A DNA stretch of 14,187 bases from Betaproteobacteria bacterium. GTDB taxonomy: Bacteria; Pseudomonadota; Gammaproteobacteria; Burkholderiales; Burkholderiaceae_C. The position numbers were made by a program, and so were the translations under genes. The DNA lies in contig RFSP01000022.1 of NCBI GenBank assembly GCA_009923895.1, positions 1-14,187 on the forward strand, given 5' to 3'. Each line of letters starts with the position of its first letter. Within the stretch, counting starts at the first letter, position 1. The notes beneath the pieces are model-generated. The model made no database searches and had not been told where the DNA came from. It saw nothing but the letters and a program-made list of their open reading frames with translations. Positions 6,246 to 13,717 of this stretch are shown one piece after another.

Positions 6246-7388
6246 ATGCTTTTCAATGAAGACCAGTTGGCCCTCAAAGACTCCATCCGTCGGATGGTGG
6301 AAAAAGAGGTGCTGCCCTTGGCGGCTGAGATAGACGACACCGATCGCTTTCCTGTTGAGTGGCGAAAGACGTTTGGCGAATTGGGACTCCTGCAAATGTG
6401 GGTTCCAGAAGAGTATGGGGGGCCGGGTGGCGACCTCACGAGCGTGTGCATCGCCAAAGAAGAAACCGGCAAGGCCTCATTGACGGCCTCCACGCTGTGT
6501 TGCAACAACTCCATCGGCTTGATCTTGCCGCTGTTGAACTTTGGTACCGAAGAGCAAAAGCAAAAGTGGTTACCACGCTCAGGCCGGGGTGAGTTGGTCA
6601 CTGCTGTGGCCATGACGGAGCCTGGCACCGGCTCCGACGTCTCCAGTATCAAGACCCGCGCAGTGCAACGGGCCAGTGGCGAATGGGTGCTCAACGGTCA
6701 AAAATCTTGGATCACTTGGGCGGCGGTTGCCGATGTGATCTTGGTCTTTGCCAAGACGGGTGATGGGCCTTCTCATGACAGCATCAGCTGCTTTTTGGTA
6801 GAGACCCATTTGCCGGGCTTTCGCTTGGGCCGCGCTGAGCGCAAGATGGGTCGCAATGGCGCCCCCAACCACGAAATCTTCTTTGACGACATGGTGTTGC
6901 CTCCCGATGCGTTGATCGGCCAAGAAGGAAAAGGCTTTTCCGCCTGCATGAAGATTTTGGATCTCAACCGCCCCACCATTGCAGCCTCGTCGCTGGGCGT
7001 GGCTCAAGGGGCCTTCGATTTGTGCGTTCAGTGGTGCAAAGAGCGCAAGGTGTATGGCAAGACCATCGGTCAATTTCAGGGCATGCAGTTCAAACTCGCT
7101 GACATGGCCATGAAGTTGGAGGCCGCCCGCCAAATGTTGTATGGCATTTGTGCAGAGATCGACTCAGGGGACCACAGCCGCTTGCAGATGATTGCGTCCA
7201 TGTCCAAGTGTTATGTCACCGACGTGGCCATGGACATCACGGTGGAGGCGGTGCAAATTTTTGGTGCGGCTGGCTATTCCAAGGATTACCCGCTGGAGCG
7301 CATGATGCGTGACGCCAAGGTGAATCAGATCATTGAGGGCACCAACGAGATCCACCGCATGATCATTGGCCGCACACTGACCCGCTGA
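6246..7388 (+). CDS. acyl-CoA dehydrogenase, full length
   Basis: This FAD enzyme oxidises an acyl-CoA at alpha-beta and hands electrons to ETF; at 380 aa it has the normal short/medium-chain ACAD length. An N-terminal helical domain (1-115) is followed by AMTEPGTGSD at 122-131 and NGQKSWITWA in the beta domain. The C-terminal helical domain includes ERKVYGKTIGQFQGMQFKLAD, and the signature IIEGTNEIHRMIIGRTL carries the expected catalytic Glu364. GGAGA at 6235-6239 is six bases before the ATG. It is the first gene of the right operon, 13 bases before the hydroxylase. In this setting it may oxidise a side chain or an alicyclic ring as a CoA thioester before hydroxylation; this is inference. 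Unlike the partial ACAD at the left edge, it is a compact SCAD-like protein. Confidence 0.93.
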   Translation: MLFNEDQLALKDSIRRMVEKEVLPLAAEIDDTDRFPVEWRKTFGELGLLQMWVPEEYGGPGGDLTSVCIAKEETGKASLTASTLCCNNSIGLILPLLNFGTEEQKQKWLPRSGRGELVTAVAMTEPGTGSDVSSIKTRAVQRASGEWVLNGQKSWITWAAVADVILVFAKTGDGPSHDSISCFLVETHLPGFRLGRAERKMGRNGAPNHEIFFDDMVLPPDALIGQEGKGFSACMKILDLNRPTIAASSLGVAQGAFDLCVQWCKERKVYGKTIGQFQGMQFKLADMAMKLEAARQMLYGICAEIDSGDHSRLQMIASMSKCYVTDVAMDITVEAVQIFGAAGYSKDYPLERMMRDAKVNQIIEGTNEIHRMIIGRTLTR

Positions 7389-7401
7389 CAGAAAGAGACT
7401 G

Positions 7402-9030
7402 ATGGACAAGACCCCCGTATTGGTGGTGGGCGGCGGACCCGTGGGTCTGGCCCTGGTTGGCGACCTGGCCTGGCGTGGCGTGGCGTGCACCTTGATCGAG
7501 CGAACGGACGGAACCATCTCGCAGCCGCGCATGGACATGGTGGGCATCCGCACCATGGAGTTTTGTCGGCGTTGGGGCATCGTGCCTTGGGTGGAGAGTG
7601 CGGGCTACAACCGCGACTATCCCCAAGACTGTGCCTGGGTGACGTCTCTCAATGGGTATGAATTTGGTCGCGAGATCTTCCCCTCGCCCGCGGCTGAGAA
7701 GTACCCCGCGCAAAGTCCTCAAAAGCGAGAGCGCTGTCCGCAAAACTTCTTTGACCCGGTGCTGGCGCGTTTTGCGCGGCAATCGGGGTTGGCCACCTTG
7801 TGTCACGAAACCGAGTTGGTGTCGTTTGAGCAGCAAGCCAGCGCCGTGGTGGCCACCGTTCGTGATGTGCGCAGTGGTCAGGTCCGGCAGATCGAGGCGC
7901 AATACCTGGTGGGCTGTGACGGCGGGTCGAGCGGCGTGCGTCAAGCGCTGGGAATTGGCATGAGTGGCGACGCGGTATTGACCTACACCACCAACATCAT
8001 CTTCCGCTGCGACGGCCTCGAGAAACTCCACACCAAGAAGCCCGGCTACCGCTACATCTTTATCGGCCCCGAAGGCACTTGGGCCACCTTGGTGGCCATC
8101 AACGGTCGCGATCAGTGGCGCTTCTCATTGGTGGGGGACGATCAAAAACGCACCTTGACCGAAGAAGATGCTCGCAAAGCGATCGTCCGCGCCATGGGAC
8201 GGGAATTTGATTTCGAGATCTTGTCGATGTTGCCTTGGGTCCGCAGGCAGCTGGTGGCGCAGCGGTATGGACAAGGGCGTGTGTTCATTGCAGGCGATTC
8301 GGCCCATTTGACGTCGCCCACTGGCGGTTTTGGGATGAACACCGGCATCCTGGATGCGGTCAACCTGAGTTGGAAACTGGCGGCCACACTGCAAGGTTGG
8401 GGCGGCCCCGCTTTGTTGGAAACTTACGAATTGGAGCAACGCCCCGTGGCCGTGCGCAACGTCACCGAAGCCGGTGACAACCTCAAGCGCATGCTGTCAC
8501 CCCGTATTTTGCGGCCGGATCCACGCATGTTTGATGACAGCAGCCCCGATGTGGAAGCGTTGCGCCTGGAATATGGCGCCCGCTACACCGAGATGATGAA
8601 GCGTGAGTGGTTTTCCATGGGCATTCATTTGGGCTATGTGTACGAAGGTTCGCCCATCGTCGTGCCCGACGGGTCACCGCGCCCGCCCGATGAGGTCTCC
8701 AAATATGTGCAGACAGCCCGGCCAGGGTCCCGAGCGCCGCATGCTTTCTTGCGTGAGGGGCAGTCCACCCTGGACCTCTTTGGAAAAGAATTTGTCCTGC
8801 TGCGCTTGGGCGCCCAGGCGCCGTCGGGCGATGCCTTGACGCAGGCCGCCCGCCAAGCCCAAGTGCCGTGGCGCGTGGAGGACATCCAAAACGAAGAAGT
8901 CGAGCGCTTGTACGAAAGACGTCTGGTGCTGGTCCGCCCTGACGGATCGGTGGCCTGGCGCGGCGACGAAGCGCCCAAAGATGCGGCAGCGCTCATCGAC
9001 ACGGTCCGCGGCCATCACAGGGTGCACTGA
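7402..9030 (+). CDS. FAD-dependent aromatic hydroxylase (group A flavoprotein monooxygenase, MhpA/PheA type)
   Basis: This enzyme uses NAD(P)H and O2 to hydroxylate a phenolic ring. The three family fingerprints are in order: GxGxxG-type VLVVGGGPVGLAL (6-18), the DG motif VGCDGGSSGVR with Asp173, and the GD motif VFIAGDSAHLTSPTGGFGMN with Asp299. At 542 aa it has the long form with a C-terminal thioredoxin-like domain (about 400-540, including FGKEFVLLRLG and LVLVRPDGSVAWRGD), as in 3-hydroxyphenylpropionate, phenol and resorcinol hydroxylases. It is longer than the roughly 400-residue 3-hydroxybenzoate 6-hydroxylase or salicylate hydroxylase type. It lies directly before the gentisate-type ring-cleavage gene, so it most likely makes that enzyme's para-diol substrate. 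The precise substrate is unknown. Only a weak purine-rich ribosome site (AGAAAGAGA) precedes the ATG. Confidence 0.88.
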   Translation: MDKTPVLVVGGGPVGLALVGDLAWRGVACTLIERTDGTISQPRMDMVGIRTMEFCRRWGIVPWVESAGYNRDYPQDCAWVTSLNGYEFGREIFPSPAAEKYPAQSPQKRERCPQNFFDPVLARFARQSGLATLCHETELVSFEQQASAVVATVRDVRSGQVRQIEAQYLVGCDGGSSGVRQALGIGMSGDAVLTYTTNIIFRCDGLEKLHTKKPGYRYIFIGPEGTWATLVAINGRDQWRFSLVGDDQKRTLTEEDARKAIVRAMGREFDFEILSMLPWVRRQLVAQRYGQGRVFIAGDSAHLTSPTGGFGMNTGILDAVNLSWKLAATLQGWGGPALLETYELEQRPVAVRNVTEAGDNLKRMLSPRILRPDPRMFDDSSPDVEALRLEYGARYTEMMKREWFSMGIHLGYVYEGSPIVVPDGSPRPPDEVSKYVQTARPGSRAPHAFLREGQSTLDLFGKEFVLLRLGAQAPSGDALTQAARQAQVPWRVEDIQNEEVERLYERRLVLVRPDGSVAWRGDEAPKDAAALIDTVRGHHRVH

Positions 9031-9070
9031 GGACCCCAATGGTGCCAAAATCCTGATGAGAGGCGCATAA

Positions 9071-10117
9071 ATGTCCGAATCCATCACCCCCGAAGACGCT
9101 GCAGCGCGGCGTGCGTTGAAGGCCGATCTTGAACGCTTCAATTGCAAGGTGCACCAAAGCGACGATCCGCCACTGTTCACACGCCAACCCCAGCCCGACA
9201 TGAAATCGGTGCATTGGCGCTGGAGAGATTTAGAGCCTTTGCTGGAGCGCATAGGACAAGAGGTGGCTTTGGGTGCAGGCGGTCCGCGCCGAACGCTTCG
9301 CTTGCACAACCCAGGCCTGCCCTATGGCACCACGCACACGTTCTGGGGGTCGATCCAGGTGATCTTGCCTGGAGAGGTGGCCACTGCCCATCGTCACTCG
9401 GCCAACGCATTGCGATTCATCATCAAAGGCAAGGGGGCGTGGACCACGGTCGAAGGCGAGTGCTACCCCATGAACGAAGGGGATCTCGTACTCACGCCCG
9501 CATGGCTGTGGCATGACCACGTCCACAAAGGCGATCAGCCCATGATCTGGCTGGATGTGCTCGACATTTCGCTCATGCGCATGCTGCGGGCGACCTTCTT
9601 TGATCCTTACCCGCAAGACATGCAAGCAGTCAGCGAGATACCTGACCGTACCTGGCGACTCTATGGCAGCGGCCTCATGCGTCCCCCTCGGGCGGTGCAT
9701 GAGGAGGGGACCAACCCTTTGTTGGTTTACCCCTTTGATCGGGCACAAGAAGCACTCGATTCTCTTTCTGGTTTGCCGGGCGACCCCTGTGATGACGTGG
9801 TGCTGGAATATCAAAATCCCACCAATGGCGGCCCTGCGATGCGGACCTTGGCGCAACAGATGCAAAAGCTGCGGCCGGGCTTTCAAGGGCAACCGCGCCG
9901 CCATTCGGGCAGCAAACTCTATGTGGTCATGCGCGGAAAAGGCACGACCACGGTTGGAGACGAGCGCTACGACTGGGAGGAAGGTGATTTCATGGCCATT
10001 GCCCCTTGGGCCTGGCATGCACATTCCAATACCGGGTCGCAAGACGCTTGGCTTTTCCAGGTGAATGATCTGCCCACCATGAAAGCGCTGGGTTATTTCA
10101 AAGAGGAGCGGGGATGA
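9071..10117 (+). CDS. gentisate 1,2-dioxygenase-type bicupin ring-cleavage dioxygenase
   Basis: This Fe(II) enzyme cleaves gentisate, or a close analogue such as a substituted salicylate, between C1 and C2 to maleylpyruvate. At 348 aa it has the usual length of a two-cupin gentisate dioxygenase. The N-terminal cupin has the three iron ligands His107 and His109 (ATAHRHSANALRF) and His148 (LWHDH). The C-terminal cupin (about 265-330; RRHSGSKLYVVMRGKG) keeps the fold but not a full metal triad, as is normal in this family. GAGAGG at 9058-9063 is seven bases before the ATG. Its stop overlaps the next start as ATGA, indicating translational coupling with the FAA hydrolase. Substrate specificity within the gentisate/salicylate/1-hydroxy-2-naphthoate group cannot be settled by eye. 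It is the best functional anchor of the cluster. Confidence 0.88.
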   Translation: MSESITPEDAAARRALKADLERFNCKVHQSDDPPLFTRQPQPDMKSVHWRWRDLEPLLERIGQEVALGAGGPRRTLRLHNPGLPYGTTHTFWGSIQVILPGEVATAHRHSANALRFIIKGKGAWTTVEGECYPMNEGDLVLTPAWLWHDHVHKGDQPMIWLDVLDISLMRMLRATFFDPYPQDMQAVSEIPDRTWRLYGSGLMRPPRAVHEEGTNPLLVYPFDRAQEALDSLSGLPGDPCDDVVLEYQNPTNGGPAMRTLAQQMQKLRPGFQGQPRRHSGSKLYVVMRGKGTTTVGDERYDWEEGDFMAIAPWAWHAHSNTGSQDAWLFQVNDLPTMKALGYFKEERG

Positions 10118-11001
10118 AGATTGCCGCCTTTGATGACGGTCGTGTGGGCGTGGTCCTTCAGAGCGAGGTGGTGGATGTCACCGCCGTGCTGCCCAGCGGC
10201 TTGGATCTGATGCCCACGCAGAGAATCAATTGGCTGATTCAGCATTGGTCGTCCCTGCAAGCGTCTGTCGAAGCGGCGGCACGCTCGGGGCAACGATTGC
10301 CCTTGGGGGGTGTGCGTCTGATGGCAGCCAACCCGTGTCCACCTCATGTGTTTGCCGCCCCTGCCAATTACCGCAAGCACATCGGCGAGTTGGGTGACCG
10401 GGTGGTCACCAAAAAAGGCCGAACCGCCCGCGAGCAAGGATTTTTTCTCAAGGCGCCCGGTTCAGTCGTTGGCGCGGGGTCTGTCATTGGCTTGCCCAAG
10501 GGATCATCCCGCAGGTTCGACCACGAATCTGAGTTGGCCGTCATCATCGGCAAGGGCGGACGTGACATCCCCCGAGATCGCGCCATGGCGCATGTGTTCG
10601 GCTACGCTTGTCTGATTGATGCCACCATGCGCATCGAGAAGGACGTGGCCGAAGAAGAGCGCTCCATGAGAAAGTCTTTTGAAGGGTTCACCCCCTTGGG
10701 GCCTTGGATCGTCACCGCTGACGAGGTGCCAGATCCCATGGCCTTGTCCAACAGGCTGTGGGTCAACGGCGAGCTTCGCCAGGAAGCCAACACACGCGAG
10801 ATGATTGTGGACATTGCCGAGCTGATCGAGCTCATTTCCTCGGTGCTGCCGATCGTGCCCGGCGATGTCATTGCCACGGGCACGCCGGAAGGGGTGGGGC
10901 CCTTTGGGCCAGGTGACACCTTGCGCATCGCCATTGAGGCAGTGGGCGACATGTCGGTGTCAGTGGCAGAGCGCCCATCGATCTCTCCGAGGGCCTACTG
11001 A
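10114..11001 (+). CDS. fumarylacetoacetase (FAH)-family hydrolase, putative fumarylpyruvate hydrolase
   Basis: This probably splits the ring-cleavage product (fumarylpyruvate or maleylpyruvate type) into pyruvate and a dicarboxylate, the last step of a gentisate pathway. A small N-terminal domain (1-75) precedes the FAH fold. FAAPANYRKHIGE is the usual entry motif. Metal ligands are Glu138 and Glu140 (FDHESELAVIIG) and Asp169 (LIDATMR), and PGDVIATGTPEGVG closes the fold. The metal-site loop reads CLIDATMRIEKD instead of the common NDVTARD, and the protein (295 aa) is longer than NagK-type hydrolases of about 230 aa, so the substrate may differ from plain fumarylpyruvate. The gene overlaps the dioxygenase by four bases (ATGA). 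A 2-keto-4-pentenoate hydratase-like or decarboxylase activity of the same fold remains possible. Confidence 0.88.
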   Translation: MKIAAFDDGRVGVVLQSEVVDVTAVLPSGLDLMPTQRINWLIQHWSSLQASVEAAARSGQRLPLGGVRLMAANPCPPHVFAAPANYRKHIGELGDRVVTKKGRTAREQGFFLKAPGSVVGAGSVIGLPKGSSRRFDHESELAVIIGKGGRDIPRDRAMAHVFGYACLIDATMRIEKDVAEEERSMRKSFEGFTPLGPWIVTADEVPDPMALSNRLWVNGELRQEANTREMIVDIAELIELISSVLPIVPGDVIATGTPEGVGPFGPGDTLRIAIEAVGDMSVSVAERPSISPRAY

Positions 11002-11020
11002 GGCTTTCGCTTCCCACATC

Positions 11021-12151
11021 ATGCGCAAGTTGAGGGCGGCCTTCATCCGTGGCGGGACCAGCAAGGCCCTGGTGTTTCACTTGCACGATCTTCCGGCCGA
11101 CCGAGGCCAGTGGGATGCGTTGTTTCTGACGGCCATGGGCTCTCCCGACCGCTATGGGCGGCAACTCAACGGCATGGGGGGTGGGGTGTCGTCGTTGTCC
11201 AAGGTGTGTGTGGTGGGCCCTTCATCGGTGCCTGAGGCCGACGTGGACTACACCTTTGTGCAGGTCCAGGTTCGCGATGCGCGGTGTGACTACAGTGGCA
11301 ATTGCGGCAACATGTCTTCGGCCATCGGCCCATTTGCGGTCACCGAAGGTTTGGTTCCTGTGCCCAAAGCGGGGACCGTGACCGTGCGCATCCACAACAC
11401 CAACACCCGCAAGATCATCCATGCGACCTTTGAGGTGCACGACGGATTGCCACTGGAAACGGGCGATTTGGAAATCCCCGGTGTGGAGGGCAAAGGTGCG
11501 CCGGTCCGGTTGGATTTTTTGGAACCGGGGGGCGCCACCACCGGTCGCTTGTTGCCGACCGGGTCGGCGATGGACCGGCTGGAGGTCCCCGGGTTGGGAG
11601 TGTTCGACGCCTCCATGGTGGATGCGGCCAACGCCTGTGTTTTCGTCAATGCTGCGGACTTGGGCCTCACCGGGGGTGAGCTTCCAGATGCCATTGAGGC
11701 CGCCCCCGAGCTGATGCGCTGCCTGGCCGAAATTCGTCTGAGCGCTTCTGTCGCCATGGGGATTGCTCCCTCCCGAGAAGCGGCACGCGACGTCCGCATG
11801 GTGCCGCTGATCGCGGTGTTGTCTGCGGCCCAAGACAGCGCCTTGGTGGGGGGAGGGCAGGTGCGTGCACAAGAGGCCGACCTCACCGTGCGCATGTTGT
11901 CCAATGGCCAACCTCATCGCGCGTTGCCTTTGACCGGGGCCTTGTGTACCGCCGTGGCGGCCCAGGTGGAAGGCAGTTGGGCCCATCGCCTGGCGCGTGC
12001 CGATCGGCGGGGTGCTTTGAGACTGGCCATGCCCTCGGGGGTGTTGACCGTGGATGCCGCGGTTCAGTCGGTGCGGGGGCAAGCTCACGCCGAGCGGGGT
12101 TCGTTTTTTCGTACCACGCGGCGACTTTTTGAGGGCATGGTGATTGTCTGA
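11021..12151 (+). CDS. PrpF/GalD-like isomerase (AcnD-accessory/4-oxalomesaconate tautomerase family)
   Basis: Members of this diaminopimelate-epimerase-fold family move protons across C=C bonds of small polycarboxylates: 2-methylaconitate cis-trans isomerase PrpF, 4-oxalomesaconate tautomerase GalD, methylitaconate isomerase. The product is 376 aa. Near the N-terminus is FIRGGTSKALVF, then GGGVSSLSKVCVV with Lys61, SGNCGNMSSAIGPFA with Cys95, and AANACVFVNA with Cys206. Lys61 and Cys95 sit at the places of Lys73 and Cys107 of Shewanella PrpF, with the same spacing. The ATG at 11021, 19 bases after the FAA gene, matches the family start (MRKLRAAFIRGGTSK); an earlier in-frame start would overlap the FAA gene. 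No prpB, prpC or acnD is nearby, so a 2-methylcitrate role is unlikely. Acting on the ring-cleavage product, as GalD does in the gallate pathway, is the better inference. Confidence 0.88.
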   Translation: MRKLRAAFIRGGTSKALVFHLHDLPADRGQWDALFLTAMGSPDRYGRQLNGMGGGVSSLSKVCVVGPSSVPEADVDYTFVQVQVRDARCDYSGNCGNMSSAIGPFAVTEGLVPVPKAGTVTVRIHNTNTRKIIHATFEVHDGLPLETGDLEIPGVEGKGAPVRLDFLEPGGATTGRLLPTGSAMDRLEVPGLGVFDASMVDAANACVFVNAADLGLTGGELPDAIEAAPELMRCLAEIRLSASVAMGIAPSREAARDVRMVPLIAVLSAAQDSALVGGGQVRAQEADLTVRMLSNGQPHRALPLTGALCTAVAAQVEGSWAHRLARADRRGALRLAMPSGVLTVDAAVQSVRGQAHAERGSFFRTTRRLFEGMVIV

Positions 12152-12154
12152 GGT

Positions 12155-12174
12155 GTCAGGCGGGTCTTCCTGAC
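12155..12174 (+). other. hairpin between PrpF-like gene and Bug copy 3
   Basis: GTCAGG (12155-12160) and CCTGAC (12169-12174) form a perfect six-base stem around an eight-base loop in the 36-base gap. No U-tract follows (the next bases are TCAAAATACGGGG), so it is not a standard intrinsic terminator. It could protect the upstream mRNA or modulate expression of the binding protein. It may also be chance. Confidence 0.3.
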
Positions 12175-12187
12175 TCAAAATACGGGG

Positions 12188-13231
12188 ATGAAGCGCTTCT
12201 CACCCCTCGACACTTTGTTTTCTCGGCGGGTTCGACCCTGCGGATCCCATGGGCGACGCTGGACCTTGTCTCTGATGTTGGCCCTGGCGGGGATGGGCGG
12301 TGCGTTCTGCGCCCAGGCGCAAACGCCCGCTTGGCCGGCCAAGCCCGTCAAGATCGTCATTCCTTTTGCACCGGGCGGAGGCGTGGACATTCTGACCCGC
12401 GCCATTGCCAACCGGCTTCAGCAGCGGTGGGGCCAACCCATCGTCGTGGAGAACCGTGCGGGGGCGGGCTCGATCATCGGGGCAGACCTGGTCGCCAAGT
12501 CGCTGCCAGACGGCTACACCTTGCTGGCCACTGTCAACCAAACCATGGTGGCCAACCGGTTCCTCTACAAAAGCCTGCCCTACGACCCAGACAAGAGCTT
12601 TGATCCCATCACCCTCATGGTCGTCAGCGATCAATTGCTGATTGCCCATGTGGGACTGCCGGCCAACAACCTCAAAGAGCTGGTGGCGCTGGCGCGCCGT
12701 GAACCGGGCAAGCTGGCCTATGGATCGTTTGGCATTGGAAGCCAACCCCACTTGTTGTACGAGACGCTCAAGGTGCGAGAGGGCATTGATTTGCTGCATG
12801 TCCCCTACAAAGGCATCACGCCCAATTTGGCCGCGCTGGCTGCGGGGGAGGTGGTGCTGGGCACCGGCAGTGCGGCCGTGGCAGCACCGTTGATTGCTGC
12901 TGGAAAGATCAAGCCCTTGACCGTGGCGGGTGCACAGCCCATGCCCCAATACCCCAAAGTTCCCACCTCGGTGGAGCAGGGCTTCCCATATGTGCAAACC
13001 TCTATCTGGTACGCCATGTTTGCGCCTGCTGGCACGCCCGTGCCTGTGCTCGAGCGCGTGCGCAACGATGTGCGCGAGATCTTGACCGATCCCGCGTTTG
13101 CCGAAGCCCATGCGACCTCCAAAGGTTTGACTGTGGTGGCGGGTGATCGGGCCCAATTGGTCCGAACGATTCGAGAAGAGTCACAACTGGCCGGCGAACA
13201 GATCAAAGCAGCGAAGGTGCAACCCGAATGA
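12188..13231 (+). CDS. Bug/TctC-family tripartite tricarboxylate transporter solute-binding protein (copy 3)
   Basis: This is a periplasmic solute-binding protein of 347 aa. It has a long basic n-region (RRVRPCGSHGRR), a hydrophobic core at about 26-40 and a likely cleavage site AQA/Q at 44/45. The mature protein begins QTPAWPAKPVKIVIPFAPGG; the ligand-loop motif APGGGVD is at 61-67, and LLHVPYKGITPNLAALAAGE and WYAMFAPAGTPVP follow later. Only GGGG touching the ATG precedes the start, so translation initiation looks weak. The hydrophobic-core ATG (residue 30) would destroy the signal peptide and is rejected. The gene is last in the right operon, behind the ring-cleavage genes. It differs clearly from copies 1 and 2, so the three probably bind different ligands or arose by old duplications. 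Confidence 0.92.
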   Translation: MKRFSPLDTLFSRRVRPCGSHGRRWTLSLMLALAGMGGAFCAQAQTPAWPAKPVKIVIPFAPGGGVDILTRAIANRLQQRWGQPIVVENRAGAGSIIGADLVAKSLPDGYTLLATVNQTMVANRFLYKSLPYDPDKSFDPITLMVVSDQLLIAHVGLPANNLKELVALARREPGKLAYGSFGIGSQPHLLYETLKVREGIDLLHVPYKGITPNLAALAAGEVVLGTGSAAVAAPLIAAGKIKPLTVAGAQPMPQYPKVPTSVEQGFPYVQTSIWYAMFAPAGTPVPVLERVRNDVREILTDPAFAEAHATSKGLTVVAGDRAQLVRTIREESQLAGEQIKAAKVQPE

Positions 13232-13293
13232 CCTCTGCCCTCGATTCCGCCACCCTTCTGCCTGGGTGCGGTCGGGCCATTAAACTGATCGGC

Positions 13294-13662
13294 ATGAAAC
13301 TCATTGGTTCCCTGGCCAGCCCCTATGTGCGCAAGGTGCGCGTGGTGATGGCTGAAAAGAAGCTCGATTTCCAACTGGTGCTCGAGGATGTGTGGGGCAG
13401 CGACGCCATTCTGCAAAGCAACCCATTGGGCAAGGTGCCCTGCCTGGTCATGGAAGGCGGCGAAGCGGTCTTTGATTCGCGCGTCATCGTCGAGTACCTC
13501 CACTACAGCCTGGCTGACATTGCCCTGGGCTGCGTCACCGGCTACCTCGACTTCCGATTCCCCGATGTGGACTGGCGCGCCCATCATCGGCACCTGGCTC
13601 GCCACCACGACAAGCTCGCCGTGCGTCCCAGCTTCGTCGACACCGCGCCGCCCAAGGCCTGA
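13294..13662 (+). CDS. glutathione S-transferase with large in-frame internal deletion
   Basis: The product is 122 aa; intact relatives are about 200. Residues 1-69 are a normal GST thioredoxin-fold domain: MKLIGSLASPYVRKVRVV, then NPLGKVPCLV with the cis-proline and FDSRVIVEYL with the glutathione-contacting Asp-Ser. The protein then jumps at about 69-71 straight into the end of the helical domain (HYSLADIALGCVTGYLDFRFP, then LARHHDKLAVRPSFVDT). About 80 residues of the alpha-helical domain that should lie between are absent, yet the frame is kept. The ATG at 13294 was chosen because it matches the family N-terminus; an ATG at 13228 overlaps the previous stop but adds 22 non-family residues. 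It is probably a decaying, inactive remnant, less likely a thioredoxin-fold miniprotein. Its frame and termini are otherwise clean. Confidence 0.8.
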   Translation: MKLIGSLASPYVRKVRVVMAEKKLDFQLVLEDVWGSDAILQSNPLGKVPCLVMEGGEAVFDSRVIVEYLHYSLADIALGCVTGYLDFRFPDVDWRAHHRHLARHHDKLAVRPSFVDTAPPKA

Positions 13663-13672
13663 GCCCTGCCCT

Positions 13673-13691
13673 GATGGCGCGGGTGGCCATC
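13673..13691. terminator. weak stem-loop between convergent genes
   Basis: GATGGC (13673-13678) pairs with GCCATC (13686-13691) around a seven-base loop in the 55-base gap between the GST remnant and the convergent glutamate-synthase-like gene. The location suits a bidirectional terminator, but there is no T-run on either side, so the call is tentative. Confidence 0.3.
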
Positions 13692-13717
13692 GGGCCGGCA
13701 CACCCTGGCCGTCGCTG

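Noticed and set aside
10865..11020. Extended 428-aa version of the PrpF-like protein
   Set aside because: The extra 52 residues lie mostly inside the FAA hydrolase gene in another frame and do not resemble PrpF N-termini; the ATG at 11021 gives the standard start.
11222..12178. 318-codon minus-strand frame opposite the PrpF-like gene
   Set aside because: It has low-complexity composition and no domain signature, and the opposite strand carries conserved PrpF active-site residues.
12200..13156. 318-codon minus-strand frame opposite Bug copy 3
   Set aside because: It is a shadow frame; the plus strand has a signal peptide and all Bug hallmarks.
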